From NCBI RefSeq assembly GCF_018812025.1, contig NC_063061.1:3014001-3078000 (forward strand): a DNA stretch of 64,000 bases, in the 5' to 3' direction. Position numbers and translations under genes: made by a program. This document shows positions 33,142 through 46,794 of the stretch, piece after piece. This DNA is from Megalobrama amblycephala. Taxonomy: Eukaryota > Chordata > Actinopteri > Cypriniformes > Xenocyprididae. Position 1 is the first letter of the stretch. Each line of letters opens with the position of its first letter. The notes under the pieces are model-generated. The model did no database searches. It was not told the origin of the DNA and saw only the letters and a list, made by a program, of their open reading frames with translations.

Positions 33142-33853
33142 TACACTGTGTGCAGAATTATTAGGCAAGTTGATTTTCTGATCATTTTTTTTTCCCCAAG
33201 CACATTTTATCAATTCCAAGCCACATCAATCTTAATAACTACTATGATGTTTGTATTTAATAATTTATAAATGACGTATAATTGTCAAGGAAAGCTGGAA
33301 GTGAAAACGACTTATATTCAGTGTGCATAAGTATTAGGCAGATTTTCTTTTACAGATAAAATGAGCCAAAAAAGAGATTTAACTCAGACTGAAACGTCAA
33401 AAATTATTAAATGCCCTTGAGAAGAATGCAATACTAATGCAATACTAGAAATTGCAAAGTTAAAGCATGACCATTGGACAGCAAAATTCTTGTTGGGTCA
33501 GCAGGGTCAAACAAAAACAGGCATAGAAGAAAAGACACATATTAACTGCAACATAATTATAAGTAAGGTAAAGAATTAAGTGTGAAAACATCAGGAACCC
33601 TTTAGTCTCCAGCACCACCATTTTCCAGAACTGTAACCTACCTGGAGTCTCCAGAAGTGCAAGCGGTAACAGAATCTCAGAGACTTAGGTTAGGCAAAGA
33701 ATCCTAAAAAACTAACCCTACTTAATGAGAATCACATACTGAAGTGTTGTAAAATACATGAAGAATGATTTTTATAGGCTTTATATACAGACAGATTGAG
33801 AGTGACTCTTGAAGAACCAGCACCACATCCTCTTGTACCACTGTTTGGAGAAT
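33142..33853 (+). mobile_element. Tc1-like transposon relic
   Basis: A terminus-like GCAGAATTATTAGGCAAGTTG is followed by MSQKRDLTQTETSKIIKC, a stop, KLKHDHWTAKFLLGQQ and later short in-frame blocks. Only the 5' half is recognisable. Many stops. Confidence 0.6.
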
Positions 33854-33857
33854 GTAT

Positions 33858-33972
33858 CTTCCAGAATCTGGCAGCAAGTTTTGGGAATTCATTTTTCTAT
33901 CCTGAAAAGTCTGTTTTGCAGAGATGGACTAAAAATGATCATCAAAAACTTGCTGCCAGATTCTGTGCTCAT
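33858..33972. repeat. Inverted repeat around the duplication edge
   Basis: CCAGAATCTGGCAGCAAGTTTT (33858) is mirrored by AAAACTTGCTGCCAGATTCTG (33945-33965), about 21 bp arms with a 65-base loop. It starts right after the point where the two duplicates diverge. Confidence 0.75.
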
Positions 33973-34079
33973 CCAAACACTCTCCTCAGTTGAAAAAACA
34001 TAGGTGTATATTTGCCAGAGTTACTTCCTATTTCACATGGTTAACCATATGCTTGTCAGAGTTGATAGTATTCCTTGCC

Positions 34080-34720
34080 ACTTAGGTGTCGCACACTGAT
34101 CTCTCCATACAGCGCCGTGGCATTGTATGAAAAACAGCATTATAGGCGTAGGACGGATGTCTCAAACATACTCATGATCATGAAAGCAGTTTCTTTGTAG
34201 GACATGCCAAGTCCTGCCCCAAAGGTTTGAACTTTGCAATAGCGCTGGACAAGGTTCCAGTAGTGAAATTAATTACTGCAACAGAATCTGATATTCGGAG
34301 TAACAACATTCCAGAAGTGGAGACCGAACAGCTTTGCGCAAAAATTTAAATTAACTCTGTCTATTGTTAAGCCACCACCTCCTAATTTTAGTAAATAGTA
34401 GAAACATGCTTTAACTTATTTGAGCAAGGATCAGAACATCACAATCATTTCAGTGGATAAGGGAAGATGTACAGTGGTGTTGAATACAGAGGATTATCAT
34501 GAGAAGGTACTCACACTTCTCAATGACAATAATACATATGAAAGGTTGTAGCATGATCCCACTGGCAAATATAAGAAACATCAGTTGTTTACAGTCAGTG
34601 GAGAAACAATTTATATATTGGAAATTGTACTTTCGCCTTTATCCTGGAGAAACCACACCTTGTATGAATTACATGTTACAATATGATGATTTTAATAGAG
34701 TTTTTTGAACATTTCATTAC
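34080..34720 (+). pseudogene. Penelope-like retroelement relic
   Basis: Discontinuous frames read PKGLNFAIALDKVPVVKLI, then NITIISVDKGRCTVVLNTED, then YHEKVLTLLNDNNTYERL followed by a stop and DPTGKYKKHQ. The DKG..VVLNTEDY..K...LL.D..TY order is what I know from the N-terminal part of Penelope-like reverse transcriptases. No GIY-YIG endonuclease is visible. Heavily decayed. Confidence 0.6.
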
Positions 34721-35399
34721 TTGGATGTATTAGAAAGTCATGAATTTACATAGATTGCAAGATGTTTGGGGTGACGGGGATGAATGTGAGCATATGGAAG
34801 GAGAGTTGACAAATTTTTCCCTTTTGCTCTCTCTGTCCCATGATCAAGCACTTTCGGCGGAAGAGCACTTTCGAACCTGTTCATACTGTGTAATACTTGT
34901 CTGGTTGGTTTACTAGTCTGCATTAATCCTTTTGAGCAGTGGGCTCTGAGGAGATTTTAGATGCTCTATTATCTTAATTGCTATATTCAGCCTATCATCC
35001 AGACCATCTTACATCTTGTTTGGTTGATTTATTAGCTGCATTAATTCGGTATGAACTGCAGAAGCATATTCACTTCTCTCACTGTGGCATCCCTGGGCCT
35101 ATCCAGCCTGATGTGCTGCTCTTGCGTTACAGTCAAGTCTGGCTCAGACCTGTCCTTTGAACAGTGTCTCCTTTGCTCCACACTCTTTGGAGCACAAGAA
35201 TGGTTCTAGGGTCATGCACAGTGCCCCCGAGTGAGGGAGATCTTGCTGGCCAGTCTCTGGCGACCGGCCTTGCATGTCACGGCTTAGCTGAAGACGAGCT
35301 AATGCCTCTGGCAAGTTGTTTGGCAATGTGGCAACGTTTGCTGAATGTTTCTTGCTGGGTGCTGTGGACTGTTCAGCATGGTTACACCATCTAATTTGA
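34721..35399. other. No clear feature; probably degraded retroelement
   Basis: Short open frames only. Given DIRS-like sequence directly to the right, this may be its upstream part, but I see no motif that shows it. Confidence 0.3.
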
Positions 35400-36110
35400 C
35401 GAGGACCGCCTCATTTCAGTGTAGTTTTCCCCACGACAGAGCTCTCTGGGAGGCTCCTATGCTGAGGCAAGAAATTCTTTCTTTCTCTTCATTGAGAAGG
35501 GGACCATAGAACTACCTCATTCCCAGATGGTGTCAGGCTTTTATAGCCCAATTGTGGCTCCTTTTTTCCACTTAACATAGCACATACCGAACCGTACCGA
35601 AACCGTGAGCCTAAAACCATGATACAAACCGAACCATGAGCAATGTGAATCGTTGCACCCCTAGTGGGAATCCAGGGTCTCCAGGCCATCCATTTGAGCC
35701 ATTAGAGTCAGCATCAGACAAAATTCTGATTCCCTATTTGTTGTTGGCCTTATCCTCTTTAAAGAGGATCAGGGACCTTCAGACTCTTTTTTCGTCAGCT
35801 CTTCTTGTTTGGATTTTGCTCCAGGTCTGGCTAAGGTGTTGTCACGTCCTAGACTGGACAGTGAGTACATTGAAGGCTTACGAGGCTTGACCGTACTACT
35901 CAGAGGCATAGGTCTGATCAATTATTTGTTTGTTTTTGAGGACTGAACAGAGGAGCGCCTATCACAAAGCAGAAGATGTTTCATTGGGTGACTGATGCTA
36001 TTTCTGCAGCCTATGAGGCGAGTAGCTTAGCATTGCCTCTGGGTGTTCATGCTCATTCGACCACGGGAGGTAAAGGTAATGTACATTCAAAAGAGGTTTC
36101 CTGCCTTGCA
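35400..36110 (+). pseudogene. DIRS-type retrotransposon relic (tyrosine recombinase region)
   Basis: PFEPLESASDKIL...LLLALSSLKRIRDLQTL (about 35690) and KQKMFHWVTDAISAAYEASS followed by LPLGVHAHSTTG (about 35960-36070) follow the tyrosine recombinase of fish DIRS1-like elements. The last block corresponds to the GVRAHSTRG motif, with the catalytic Arg changed to Thr. The frame is broken in between. Low coding integrity. Confidence 0.6.
35560..35665 (-). repeat. hAT-like MITE fragment within the DIRS relic
   Basis: In minus-sense reading the segment begins TAGGGGTGCAACGATTCAC and continues with CATGGTTCGGTTTGTATCATG and CGGTACGGTTCGGTATG, like the start of an abundant fish hAT-derived repeat. 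Only one end is present. Confidence 0.5.
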
Positions 36111-36234
36111 CAGACTGAGATTCTCTCTGGATTCCCTAAATATTTTCACTATATTATATGGTAGATGATGAAAGACCTAAATACTTTGCAATCTTGCATT
36201 GAGAATATTGATTTTTGAATTGTTTAACAATTCT

Positions 36235-37366
36235 CTTGTGACATCTGACACAAAGTGTTGAGCCATGACCCATCTTTGCTGTTGGTGGATGCTCCTTTTT
36301 GTAACCAAAGACAATACCCTCACCTATTATCAATTCACCTGCTAATTGTGGACTGTTTCCAAACAGTTTAACTTGGATATTCTATTTATTAAAAAAAGAA
36401 ATAAATAAACAATTATAAGCATTGTTTCTAAAACGGCATATTATCACCTCAGAAAGATTTTCAAAGTATGTGACTATATCTCCTCTAATGACAATGAGAA
36501 ACTTGTTCATGCATTTGTTAAGTCTAAACATGACTACTGCAATAGTGTTTTTGTTGGGTTACCAAAGAGCTCCATTAAACACTTACGAAGAGGTCAGAAT
36601 GCAGCTGCATGAATGCTAACTCTAAAATTACACTCAGATTCCTTCAGTGGCTGCCTGTACCATTCATAATTGAATTCAAGGTCCTCTTATTAGTTTTTAA
36701 ATGTCTTCATGGAACTGCCCCCAATATACCTTTCTAATTTGTTGAATAAATATACTTCGGCAAGATCATTTCCGAACTTCAAATAGCAATTTGTTGTGCC
36801 AAAAACACAGCTAAAAATTGGTGAGTCAACCTTTAGTCACTTCAGTCCCAAGCTATGCAACTCTTTTCATGACAACCTACGAGCAATCGACTCACAATGC
36901 ACTTTTAAAAAGTATCTCAAAACACATTTGTTCACTAGGGCCTTTCCTTGATTTATTTTATTGTTGTATTTTATTTCTATTATGTGATTTTAGTCATTTT
37001 ACTATCTTATTTCTAAATGTGTATGCATTTTTTTTTCTGTGTATTTCTCTTCTGTAAAGCACTTTGTAAACACTGTTCTGAACGGTGCTATATAAATAAA
37101 GATTTACTTGCTTACTTGTTATAATTGTTTCACATTTATTTTGCCTCTGTCCCAACTTTTTTGGAGAGTTTTGCAGCCATCACAATCAAAATCTGTTTAT
37201 ATTTACAAAATACCAAAATTTATTTGGTCAGTGAAAATATGGTAAATCTTTTCTTTTTACTCTTGTCAGTTAAATAAATGTTCAGGAGAATTAACAAATC
37301 ACAGATTCTTGATTTTATTGCATTTTACAAAATGTCCCATCTTTTCTGGAATTGGGGTTGTATTAG
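36235..37366. mobile_element. Tc1-like relic interrupted by a LINE fragment
   Basis: The left piece TGAGCCATGACCCATCTTTGCT and the right end GTCCCATCTTTTCTGGAATTGGGGTTGTA resemble the terminal region of the 26589 element (CAAACCCAATTCCAAAAAAG inverted). A retroposed segment (36420-37115) lies between them. Confidence 0.55.
36420..37115 (+). pseudogene. LINE (CR1/L2/Rex1-like) 3' fragment
   Basis: Decayed C-terminal reverse transcriptase text: SKHDYCNSVFVGLPKSSIK, then a frame change, SLQWLPVPFIIEFKVLL-like and FKCLHGTAP. It is followed by a non-coding tail with GGTGCTATATAAATAAAG. 5' truncated, as usual for LINE copies. Confidence 0.7.
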
Positions 37367-37417
37367 TGCATTTATTAAGTGTATGTTTATAATTAATTTG
37401 ATTCCAAATGTATTCAT

Positions 37418-37452
<35 letters not shown>

Positions 37453-38458
37453 TTCATTACCCTCTCAAAACAACTCAAGTGATGTCAAGCTGCACTATCA
37501 TATGTATATGATTATTAATAAGATAGGGTCAAGACAACTATGTGATAAATTCCTCACCATCACATTGCAAGCCTAGGTGATGAACATGTCAAATAGCAAA
37601 CTGATATGAAACACCTTGTGTGGCTGAAGTGGTTTGACCTGGATTGTGCTATTCACATTCTGTACAAGTAAAGTAAAAACTTTGTCTATATTGTTCATGA
37701 TGTACTATAATGCTACTTATTTTTGGAGTATTTAATTTATTCATAAACCATGAGAAACAACTCACTTCTCATACATTCACATTCACTGCACAGCTGCACA
37801 AGCCCATGACTGCTATCATTGCCCACACAGGAAGTGACAAAAGAGCTTGTATCAATGCATGCCAGTCAAACCACAAATGCAGCTATAAGAAACCTTGAAC
37901 TTTCTAACTGTTAAATCTGCTGCTCAGTGCTAGAAAATGATGAACAGGTCACCGAAACTTTTCCAACCCACGCTACAAAAACTCCCCCAGTTTCATATAC
38001 GACACAATCAGAAGCAGTCATTCTGGTAAACATCAAATGTAGTGTTACACGTAACCTAGGAATTTCATTTTCTACTCTGAATATTTTAAAATCCACATAC
38101 AGTATACAGTAAACCATTAGATTGATTAAATAAATATTAATTATTCATTCAATCCAAATGCTGAAGTAGAACATCTCAAATTGAGATATTTTTGTTTGTT
38201 TGTTTCATCTATACAGATGTTTCTTGGATGGTGTTTCATCTACAGATCATTTCTTTTACTGGGCTTGAGGAAAACGAAAACAAAACAGACAACAAAATAC
38301 AACTAGTAAAAAGGACAAACATTCTTCAAGAAATAAAGATACATTCAGTATTTACAGATTATTAAAATACTGATAATTAAAATCTTAATTATCTTACATT
38401 AAATTGACAACTTAATAACTAGAAAAAAACTAGCAGGTCATCAAATGAATTGGTCTTA
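37367..38458. other. No gene seen
   Basis: A T-tract of about 30 bases at 37421-37449 and AT-rich sequence. No supportable exon. Confidence 0.5.
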
Positions 38459-39110
38459 CTCTGTTCTAGTGGTGTGCGGTGGTGTTTTAAAATGAGGAGG
38501 CAAAGTCCTCATTTATTTCCCAGTTACACAATTTTAAGTTAATATTACATAAAAAGAGAGACCAAATACAATTCCATTTTTTTTTATTTTTACACTATGT
38601 AATGTTCTATTTATTAAAACCAAGTATACATTTCATCAAGTTAGTGTTTTTACTCATTTTTACATTTATTCCAAAATAATAACTAAAGACAGTAACAATT
38701 TAAACAATCAGCTTTTCTTTTTAATAGTCAATTTATTTTCAGCAGTCATCAAGCTTGTACACACTGATCAGTGGTCACAGACACAAAGATGTACCGTTAA
38801 TTTCACCACGCTGATTGCTCACTAAAAACCCCCGCAGTCATCATGTTTTCAGACCATTTCGAGTTTGATTTTGACAAAGCGGTGATATGTAAGTGACAGT
38901 TGTTTACTTACTTTTTAATTAATCTTCCCATTAACGCCATCACTGTCTTCATTCAGGCCGATTCGATGAGAATGCACATGAAAACAAGAGGCGGGATTTA
39001 TCACATGAACCAATCATGTCCAATCATAGCGCAATTGAGGCATTGCCTCCTCTCACGTGACTTTCCCCCATTCATTCTCAATTATCCCCCAGTAAACCCA
39101 ACGCACGCTT

Positions 39111-39844
39111 AAGCCGAGTTCAGACTGCACGATTTTAGCCCCGATTTTGGCTCGCCGACAGGTTTGGAGAAATCGCTGACAAATGGCCGAAATCACAGGC
39201 AAATCGATGTTCGTTCACGCAAGTGACAATCACGCAGTGTGAATGAGCAAAGATGCGATCTGAGAGAATCGCCGACGAGTCGCCAACACCCGTGAGATAT
39301 TTGGCATGCTAAATATCTGGACCTGTCGGCGATTCAAAATCCTGCTGCGTGAAAAGTGTTCTGACTGAAAACTACATCAGCAATGACCGACAGCCAATGA
39401 GAGAGCAAGATACAGAGCAGTGGGGAGTTTGGGGAGGAGTTTTAGACCACAATATCAGCAAGCATGCTAAGCATCCATATTCTTCTTTTCTTTTTCTTGT
39501 TTTTGCTGCAAATCAGCGCACAGGCAATTCGTATTGCAAGCTTCTTGCGGGCTACTATTTTTAATAATAATCCCAGTCTCACGTGAGAACTCCAGTTTTG
39601 CACGCGTGATATCGCGTTGTTTCCTTGTCACATCTCACGTGTGTTTGGTTGTGAAACGTAGTTTGCGTGCCAGAGTTGTCGGCAATTCTTCCTATTGTAA
39701 AGTCATGCAGTGTGAAACCTTCTGTCGCCGATCCATCATGCAGTGTGAACACAGCAGCAACTGAATGCTGGCCAAGATAGTCATGCAGTGGGAAAAGAAC
39801 AGTGACCCGACTACTTTGAAAATCGTGCAGTCTGAACTCGGCTT
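39111..39844. mobile_element. MITE with AAGCCGAGTTCAGACTGCAC inverted ends
   Basis: The left end AAGCCGAGTTCAGACTGCAC plus GATTTT is exactly inverted at the right end (39819-39844). It holds many CAGTGTGAA-type sub-repeats and CGCCGA motifs. No frame. Its target duplication is unclear. Inserted in the hAT element. Confidence 0.85.
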
Positions 39845-39891
39845 GAGGGGGCTCTACTTTGTTTCTATGAGCTGAACGGAGGCACAGAGAC

Positions 39892-41096
39892 TAGTGATCA
39901 ACCGATATTGATTTTTTTATAACCGATACCGATTATTTGCATGTTTATGTACCTGATAACCGATATGCAGAACCGATATTTATTTACTGTTATACTTCTG
40001 TTTTTGACAATTATTACAACACAAATGAGCTGAACAAACCATTTTATTTATAACAATCACTCCCTCCTTGCATACAAAAAAAACCCATTATATTTATACA
40101 CAAATAAATAGAGGGATCTGAGTCCAAAAAATTAAAGTGCACTGTTACTAAGTGTCTTTGTGATTATATAATCTAGGGTGTTTAAACGAGATAATCTTGT
40201 CAAAAATTTCATGCAGTGGCCGTGCTTGAGGCTTCCTGATCATCAACCCATTCAGGTGCTGAGCAATATGAATGAACTTTTTTTCCCGAGACTATATAAA
40301 GTTAAACAGCACTTGGCAGTTGGCATTTTATGATCTAAATTTAATCTAACGTTAAATCATGAAATGCCAACTGACAAAGTGCTGTTTGACTATAACTTAA
40401 TCAACCGCGATCGCGCATGGAGATAATAAATAATTAATTTCCACAAAGCGGTAGGCTATATTTATATGTGTATTAGCGAAATAATTGTTATGTAGTAAAT
40501 GATAATATAATCTAGGGTGTTTAAACAAGATAATCTTGTCAAAAGTTTCATTCAGTGGCCGTGCTTAAGCCTCCTGATCATCCGTCAGTTGCTAAGCAAT
40601 ATGAACGAACTTTTTCTTCTAGACTAATGGTGAGCAAATACAACAGATAGAGAATTAAATTAAGCGCTTTTATTTTCAACATGCACTCATTCATGTCTGT
40701 TTTATTTAATTCATGTAAAGTTACGTCTTTATTGGGGCAGGACATGACGAATTACACTACGTGACTCAATGAGTTCGTCTCAATTGTTTAGAAACAAGCT
40801 GCATAAATTAACTATATCAGGAATTTATGTCTCAGATCTCATTTGTGCATGTCTGTTATGTTAAATAAAGTTGATTAATTAAAGCAAACCAAGTAGAACA
40901 TATACTTTACCTGTGCACTGAGTTGTTGTTGACTGATCTCCTCAGACGCCCGGGCTGCAATGGCGGAAATCTCAAAACGGCCACAAGATGGCGCCGTAAA
41001 TCGGCGAATCCGATATTACAAAACCATACCCGATTATGGAAAAATGCTTAAATATCGGGAAAAATATCGGTAAACAGATACATCGGTCGATCACTA
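39892..41096. mobile_element. 1.2-kb non-autonomous hAT element, target duplication ACAGAGAC
   Basis: Perfect 8-bp duplication ACAGAGAC at 39884-39891 and 41097-41104. Ends TAGTGATCAACCGATAT and, inverted, TAGTGATCGACCGATGT. Subterminal arrays of CCGATA/TATCGG. Inside are a direct duplication (40162-40292 against 40501-40626) and a hairpin with about 35-bp arms (40301-40393). No transposase. Confidence 0.92.
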
Positions 41097-42906
41097 ACAG
41101 AGACGCGGACTCCCCGCTGCAACTTCACCTGTGGGTGTCGCTGTTTGACAGTGTTTCTTTTGAAAAACGAGTGACTTTTACACTTTTTAAAGACCCCCTG
41201 TGGTGAAAATCATGTTTTTAATGTTGTTTATGTCTATGTAGTGCTTTTAATATGCTTTAAGACAAACCATGTGCAAATTCACAAATCAGCACCATTGCTG
41301 AGTATTTTATGTTTGAAACTGCAGTAAACCAAAGACAGTCTAAAGTTTGAAATCGTGGGTGTTTGTGACATCACAGACTACCTTGTAACCAATCACAACA
41401 ACGTGCCGGCAGGCTTTAGCATATCATTAACTATGACTGCTCTGAAGCAGGAAAGTCTCGAGAGAAGCCAGGTTATCCTGGTAAATTTTCTGTTGATATG
41501 AAAAATTGTGTAGATTTAGCAATAGTCTATTACAATGTTATGATGAACTATATGCCTTTCTCCACTGACGTTCTGAGTTGTTCAAAGCGTTTGTAAGGAT
41601 ACTGAGTGTTAGAAGGCAGCTGTCTGACTCTGAGATAAAGAACAGGAACGGTGTGTGTAACATTAGCAACACATTATTAGCTGTTTGATAACGTAGTCAA
41701 GCAAAAGGCTAATCATATTAATTCATATTAATTAAAGACAGAACTGTCGCAAGGGCTGTGCCAAGTGTGCGAGCGCATAGGGGCTCACGCCAAAGTAAAG
41801 TGACAGCTGACTTGATGTAAAGCCAATAAAGTTCATGTTTTTGTCCTTCGAAATATTTTAATACTATAAAACATAGCTAAAACAACATTGCTCTGAGCAT
41901 GTGCATGTGACCGTGACTCGTGTGCATATTCAGTCAGTGTGGAATCGCACGTCAAGTTCTGAGATTCTGGTTCAGTCCATTATAAATTCTGATTTTGGAT
42001 GGATCAAACCATAGATATTAGCCTACCTGATAACTTCAAGTAAATACGCTGGAAATCCGCGCTCATTCAAGAATGTGCATTTATTTCATGTACGGAGAAG
42101 GCACGGGCGCCTGCAGGATTTCATCTAAATGTTTTTTTTTAAATCTCCAAAAAGCAACGAAATTGTCAAACGTCCATTTGGCGCATGTTCACAGAGGAAA
42201 ATGGCTGCTTGTTCTCCTGTTACTGTCTGTTTTACTGAGAAATCGCTTCAGGTGATTCAGTGAGAGAGCAGTCCAAAAGAATGCAAGTGGATTCAGACCG
42301 TTTTGTAAAGGCGTTTTACCAATTCATAATTTAAAACACAATTTAAAAGCATCAGAAAATGTAAGCAGTTCAGTTGCACAGCTGTCAAACTGAATATTAC
42401 ATCTTTTCTTAAATATCCACAACACAAACAACAAATTGCTCATCACTATAGCAACACTAGACTCTCCAAGCTGGCACGAGCGAGTGGAGGCGGGGCTAAT
42501 TTGCATATTCATTGCTTCGTGTATATTAAATGAGGCAAGGGTGTAGAGTTACATTCAAGCTATTTTAAGTCATGAAGAAATATTTTTCACTTGAATTTTT
42601 TTTAAAGGTGCCCTAGATTCAAAAATTGAATTTACCTTGGTATAGTTGAATAACAAGAGTTCAGTACATGGAAATGACATACAGTGAGTCTCAAACTCCA
42701 TTGTTTCCTCCTTCTTATATAAATCTCATTTGTTTAAAAAACCTCAGAGGAACAGGCGAATCTCAACATAACACCGACTGTTACGACAGTATTAACGTCT
42801 GGATCTGTGCACAGCTGAATCATCAGACTAGGTAAGCAAGCAAGAACAATAGCGAAAAATGGCAGATGGAGCAATAATAACTGACATGATCATTGATATC
42901 ATGATA

Positions 42907-45900
42907 CAGTAGGTGGCCATCCAAAACGGTGTTTCTACCGCCGCGCGTGCCGCCGCCGCCGCGTCGCAAAGTGCATTTGCAGCTTTTGACCGCTGAGTGG
43001 CGTTTCAACCACATGTTATCCAACAAATGCATCTAAGCACATTTATCTTTATGCAAAATGTCAATTTTCTCACATATTATGCCTATATTTATCACAAATA
43101 CATTTTTTATTTATATTTTAAACTCCTTTAATAAAACAGTATGGATTTTTGACACTAACATACTTTGTTATTCGTTACCTATCCTTTATTTTGACAGATA
43201 ACTACTTAGGAAAAATATAGCCTATCTGTTTGGACACTGATTAAGAAATTGTTGCGTGTTTCATTAATTATATCTTTTATTTTAAAACGTGAGCCTCTGA
43301 ATAATTTCGCTCCCATTATTAAGGCACGATTTAGCTAAATCATTGAAACTAAAAAGAATGGACGGATTAATAAAACGTCATAAAAAACTGCAACTCCTGC
43401 AGCCGCATTTAAATGCAGGAGTGTCTTTTATTCCTTAAAATATCAAATACAAATTCAGAAACAACACATTCCAGCGCATAGATCGCCTCTTATTTAACAC
43501 AGACCTACGAATATATTATCGAATTGAGATATTTCTTTCTTTTTAGGTACAATTATTCGCTGAGTTTAAGTTCATTTTTGAGACGTTTCAGATTCTCGCA
43601 GAGAGCCAGCTGAAAGCTCACCCTGTTTTTTATTTATTTTATTTTATTTTTCACAAGTACAAGGTTTTGTTGTTTTTGTGAGCGTACATAAATAAAAGTA
43701 GACCATTTGTAGTCTTGCATCAATCTGTAGGCTATTGCCAAAAATGAAGGAAGGCCTGTTTTAAGTTGTTTCAGCTGTCATGAGGAGAAAATCCATCAGA
43801 ACGCGCCGGCGCTTTCATCGGCCAGAGGGATAAAAATGTAGCCAATTTAGTTTCATATTTATATTTAAATATTGGGCTATAGCCTAATATATATATAGAT
43901 TTTTTTTTTTTAAATGTCACCTACGTTGATTATGAAAAGTGAATAGCGTGACAGATGCGCAATTTCGGGAGACATGCAGCGGGTTAGACATAAGTTTGAC
44001 CACTTCATTAAGTTTTGTTTTATAGTAAGTCTTTCTTTAAAGTGAATTTCGTTTTGTAGAAATTGTATCTTAATTTCAATCAATGTTTCATCAACCAATT
44101 GGCTATATTTAATAATTAGGAAGAAAACCATGAACGTCGGATGTGGAATGGATTGCGTAACAAACTAACTCATGTTTCCGCTGCCTTTGAATAAGGCTGA
44201 ATCACTAGATGTCTTTCTGTTTTTTGCAGTTTGTATCCATTAACACGCTCATAAACATTACAAAAAGAAATGGCATGCCATAAGCTACACAATTACGAAC
44301 AACAACAAAAAACGTTGATATCCCAATAATCAACATTTTGTTATTCAACAAGTGCTAGGCTATTAAGATAAAAAGTTTCTGCTATAGATAGTTTGCGCCT
44401 AATCTGACTCTCCACAATGGGCTACACAATATTTTATAGGCCTATTTGTATTTTGACTGCAGTTAAGAGTAAAATGACGAGAACATGCTTTGTTGGAAGT
44501 TTAAGATTCTTTATTAAATATTCTTACTTTATGCAAAACATATAGGCATCTGTACATTGTACCTCTATAACATCATAACATAAATTATTAAATTATAGTT
44601 CAAATGAACCGTACAAACCCAATCTTGGTTTTTGCTATTTATTTAGGCCTATTTATTTATATCAGCAGATCTGTGTTGATTCAGTTCATTTCAATAACTG
44701 TTGATGTTGCAAACTGTGGTTAAGCTGTAAAGCAGCTCGAAAGAATTGACCAAGATATGTTACATTATGGCTCTGTATTATTAGAACAATAACTGTACAG
44801 AATCTTTACTGCCATCCAATGTTCCTTAAAGACAAAGAAATAAAATAAAAATGTTAAAGAAAAACAAACAAAAACAACAAACCGATTGTGTTCCATTTAT
44901 ATATCAATGTATAATTTTTACATTATCTTGTGTGTATAAAAAGCACTCACCCAACCTAACAGTGCTTGCTCTGCAACACTTGACAAGTCTGAGATAGGGG
45001 GAAGGGCACTTTGTTTAAAATGTTTGTCACCAAAGCCATTAATCCAGAGGGCGGGAGGCTCAAAATATTAGCCTAAGCTATGCGCGTGACAGACCTTTTT
45101 GCAATCTTGGTGCTTTTTGTTAATTTTAACATCCTGATCTGATCATATGAAATAAGCTGACGAAATACACAATTGTTAGACTCTGTTATGAGTATTTGCA
45201 GTAAGTTTCTTTATTTGTTTGTGTTATGGGGATTTGCAGAAGTTCAAATGGGATCAACCCTCCCCCCGCGCGTTGCCAGCGTCTGCTGCCGAGCAGAGTA
45301 TGTGCGAAGTTTTGACTGGAGCGAGGAGGGATTTTTTAAAAGTCGGAGCGTCGTGTTTTTTTGTTTTGTTTTGTTGTTTTTGTTTTTTTAAATCTGCAAG
45401 AAATGTTATGAGTTTGGCGTGTGGTAGGAAAAAAAAGTTTGCACAATAAGCCACTACACAAATTTGTGCCTAACTAGACCAGCTAAAATATATTGTTCAA
45501 CCAAAAACATCTTATCAATTATTTAAGTAATAAAGACATGTAATAAAGTAATAAATACATTTAATTAAAACAGAAAGACGTATATTGATTGAGCCTTATT
45601 TAAAGGCAGCGGAAACATGTTTAGTTTGTTACGCAATCCATTCCACACCCGACGTTCTTGGTTTTCTTCCTAATTATTAAATATAGCCAAGTGGTTGATG
45701 AAACATTGATTGAAATTAAGATACAATTTCTACAAAACGAAATTCACTTTAAAGAAAGACTTACTATAAAACAAAACTTAATGAAGTGGTCAAACTTATG
45801 TCTGACCCGCTGCATGCCTCCCGACATTGCGCATCCGTCATGCTATTCACTTTTCATAATCAACATTGGTGACATCTTAAAAAAATTATATTAGGCTATA

Positions 45901-46708
45901 GCCCAATATTTAAATATAAATATCAAACTAAATTGGTTACATTTTTATCCCTCTGGCCGACGAAAGCGCCGGCGCGTTCTGATGGATTTTCTCCTCATGA
46001 CAGCTGAAACAACTTAAAACAGGCCTTCCGTCATTTTTTTGGCGATATACAGATTGATGCAAGACTACAAATGGTCTACTTTTATTTGTGTACGCTCACA
46101 ATAACAACAAAACCTTGTAGGCTACTTTTGAAAAAAAAAAAAAAAAAAAAAAATAGGGTGCGCTTTCAGCTGGCTCTCTGCGAGAATCTGAAACGTCCCA
46201 AAAGTTAACTTAAACTCAGCGAATAATTGTACCTAAAAAGAAAGAAAGATATAGGTCTGTGTTAAATAAGAGGCAATCTATCTGCTGGAATGTGTTGTTT
46301 CTGAAATCATGGCCAGTGCTCATTGCTGCTGTCATCAGTTCTCTTTTCACACAGACAATCGAGCGTTTCGTTCTGGTAAAAGCACAAAACAAAATGCACA
46401 CAACGTGTCCTTGCTCTTGATGTACAATCACTGATGAACACCTTTGGTTTTAATGAGTAAATTAGCCAAAATATTCCTGCCGGTATTTTAGTCTGCAATA
46501 TCAAAATCACTAAACGTTACATAGCATATATAGCCTAACAATAACAACAATAAAAAAATCAAGAACAATAGCAGTTAATAAGAATTGTTGCTCTTAATGC
46601 GGTCTTAATGCTGGACCGTTCTCATTTCGCTCCGCATATGGAACTTTTTTTTTTTGCTAAGAGCAAACCAGAATGAAAATATTACATTTTTAATCCGTGT
46701 GTGTGCTC

Positions 46709-46794
<86 letters not shown>

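Larger units (their letters stand above)
31895..33853. repeat. Right copy of the segmental duplication (partner 20170-22069)
   Basis: Contains the first part of the GPCR coding region, about 1.8 kb upstream of it, a long TG microsatellite and a Tc1-like relic. It differs from the left copy by scattered substitutions, a short AGATATGC repetition at about 32415 and microsatellite length. Confidence 0.9.

Noticed and set aside
43910..45894. Two similar 70-codon frames suggesting a duplicated gene
   Set aside because: They are the mirror arms of the palindromic element; no family resemblance and stops in the surroundings.
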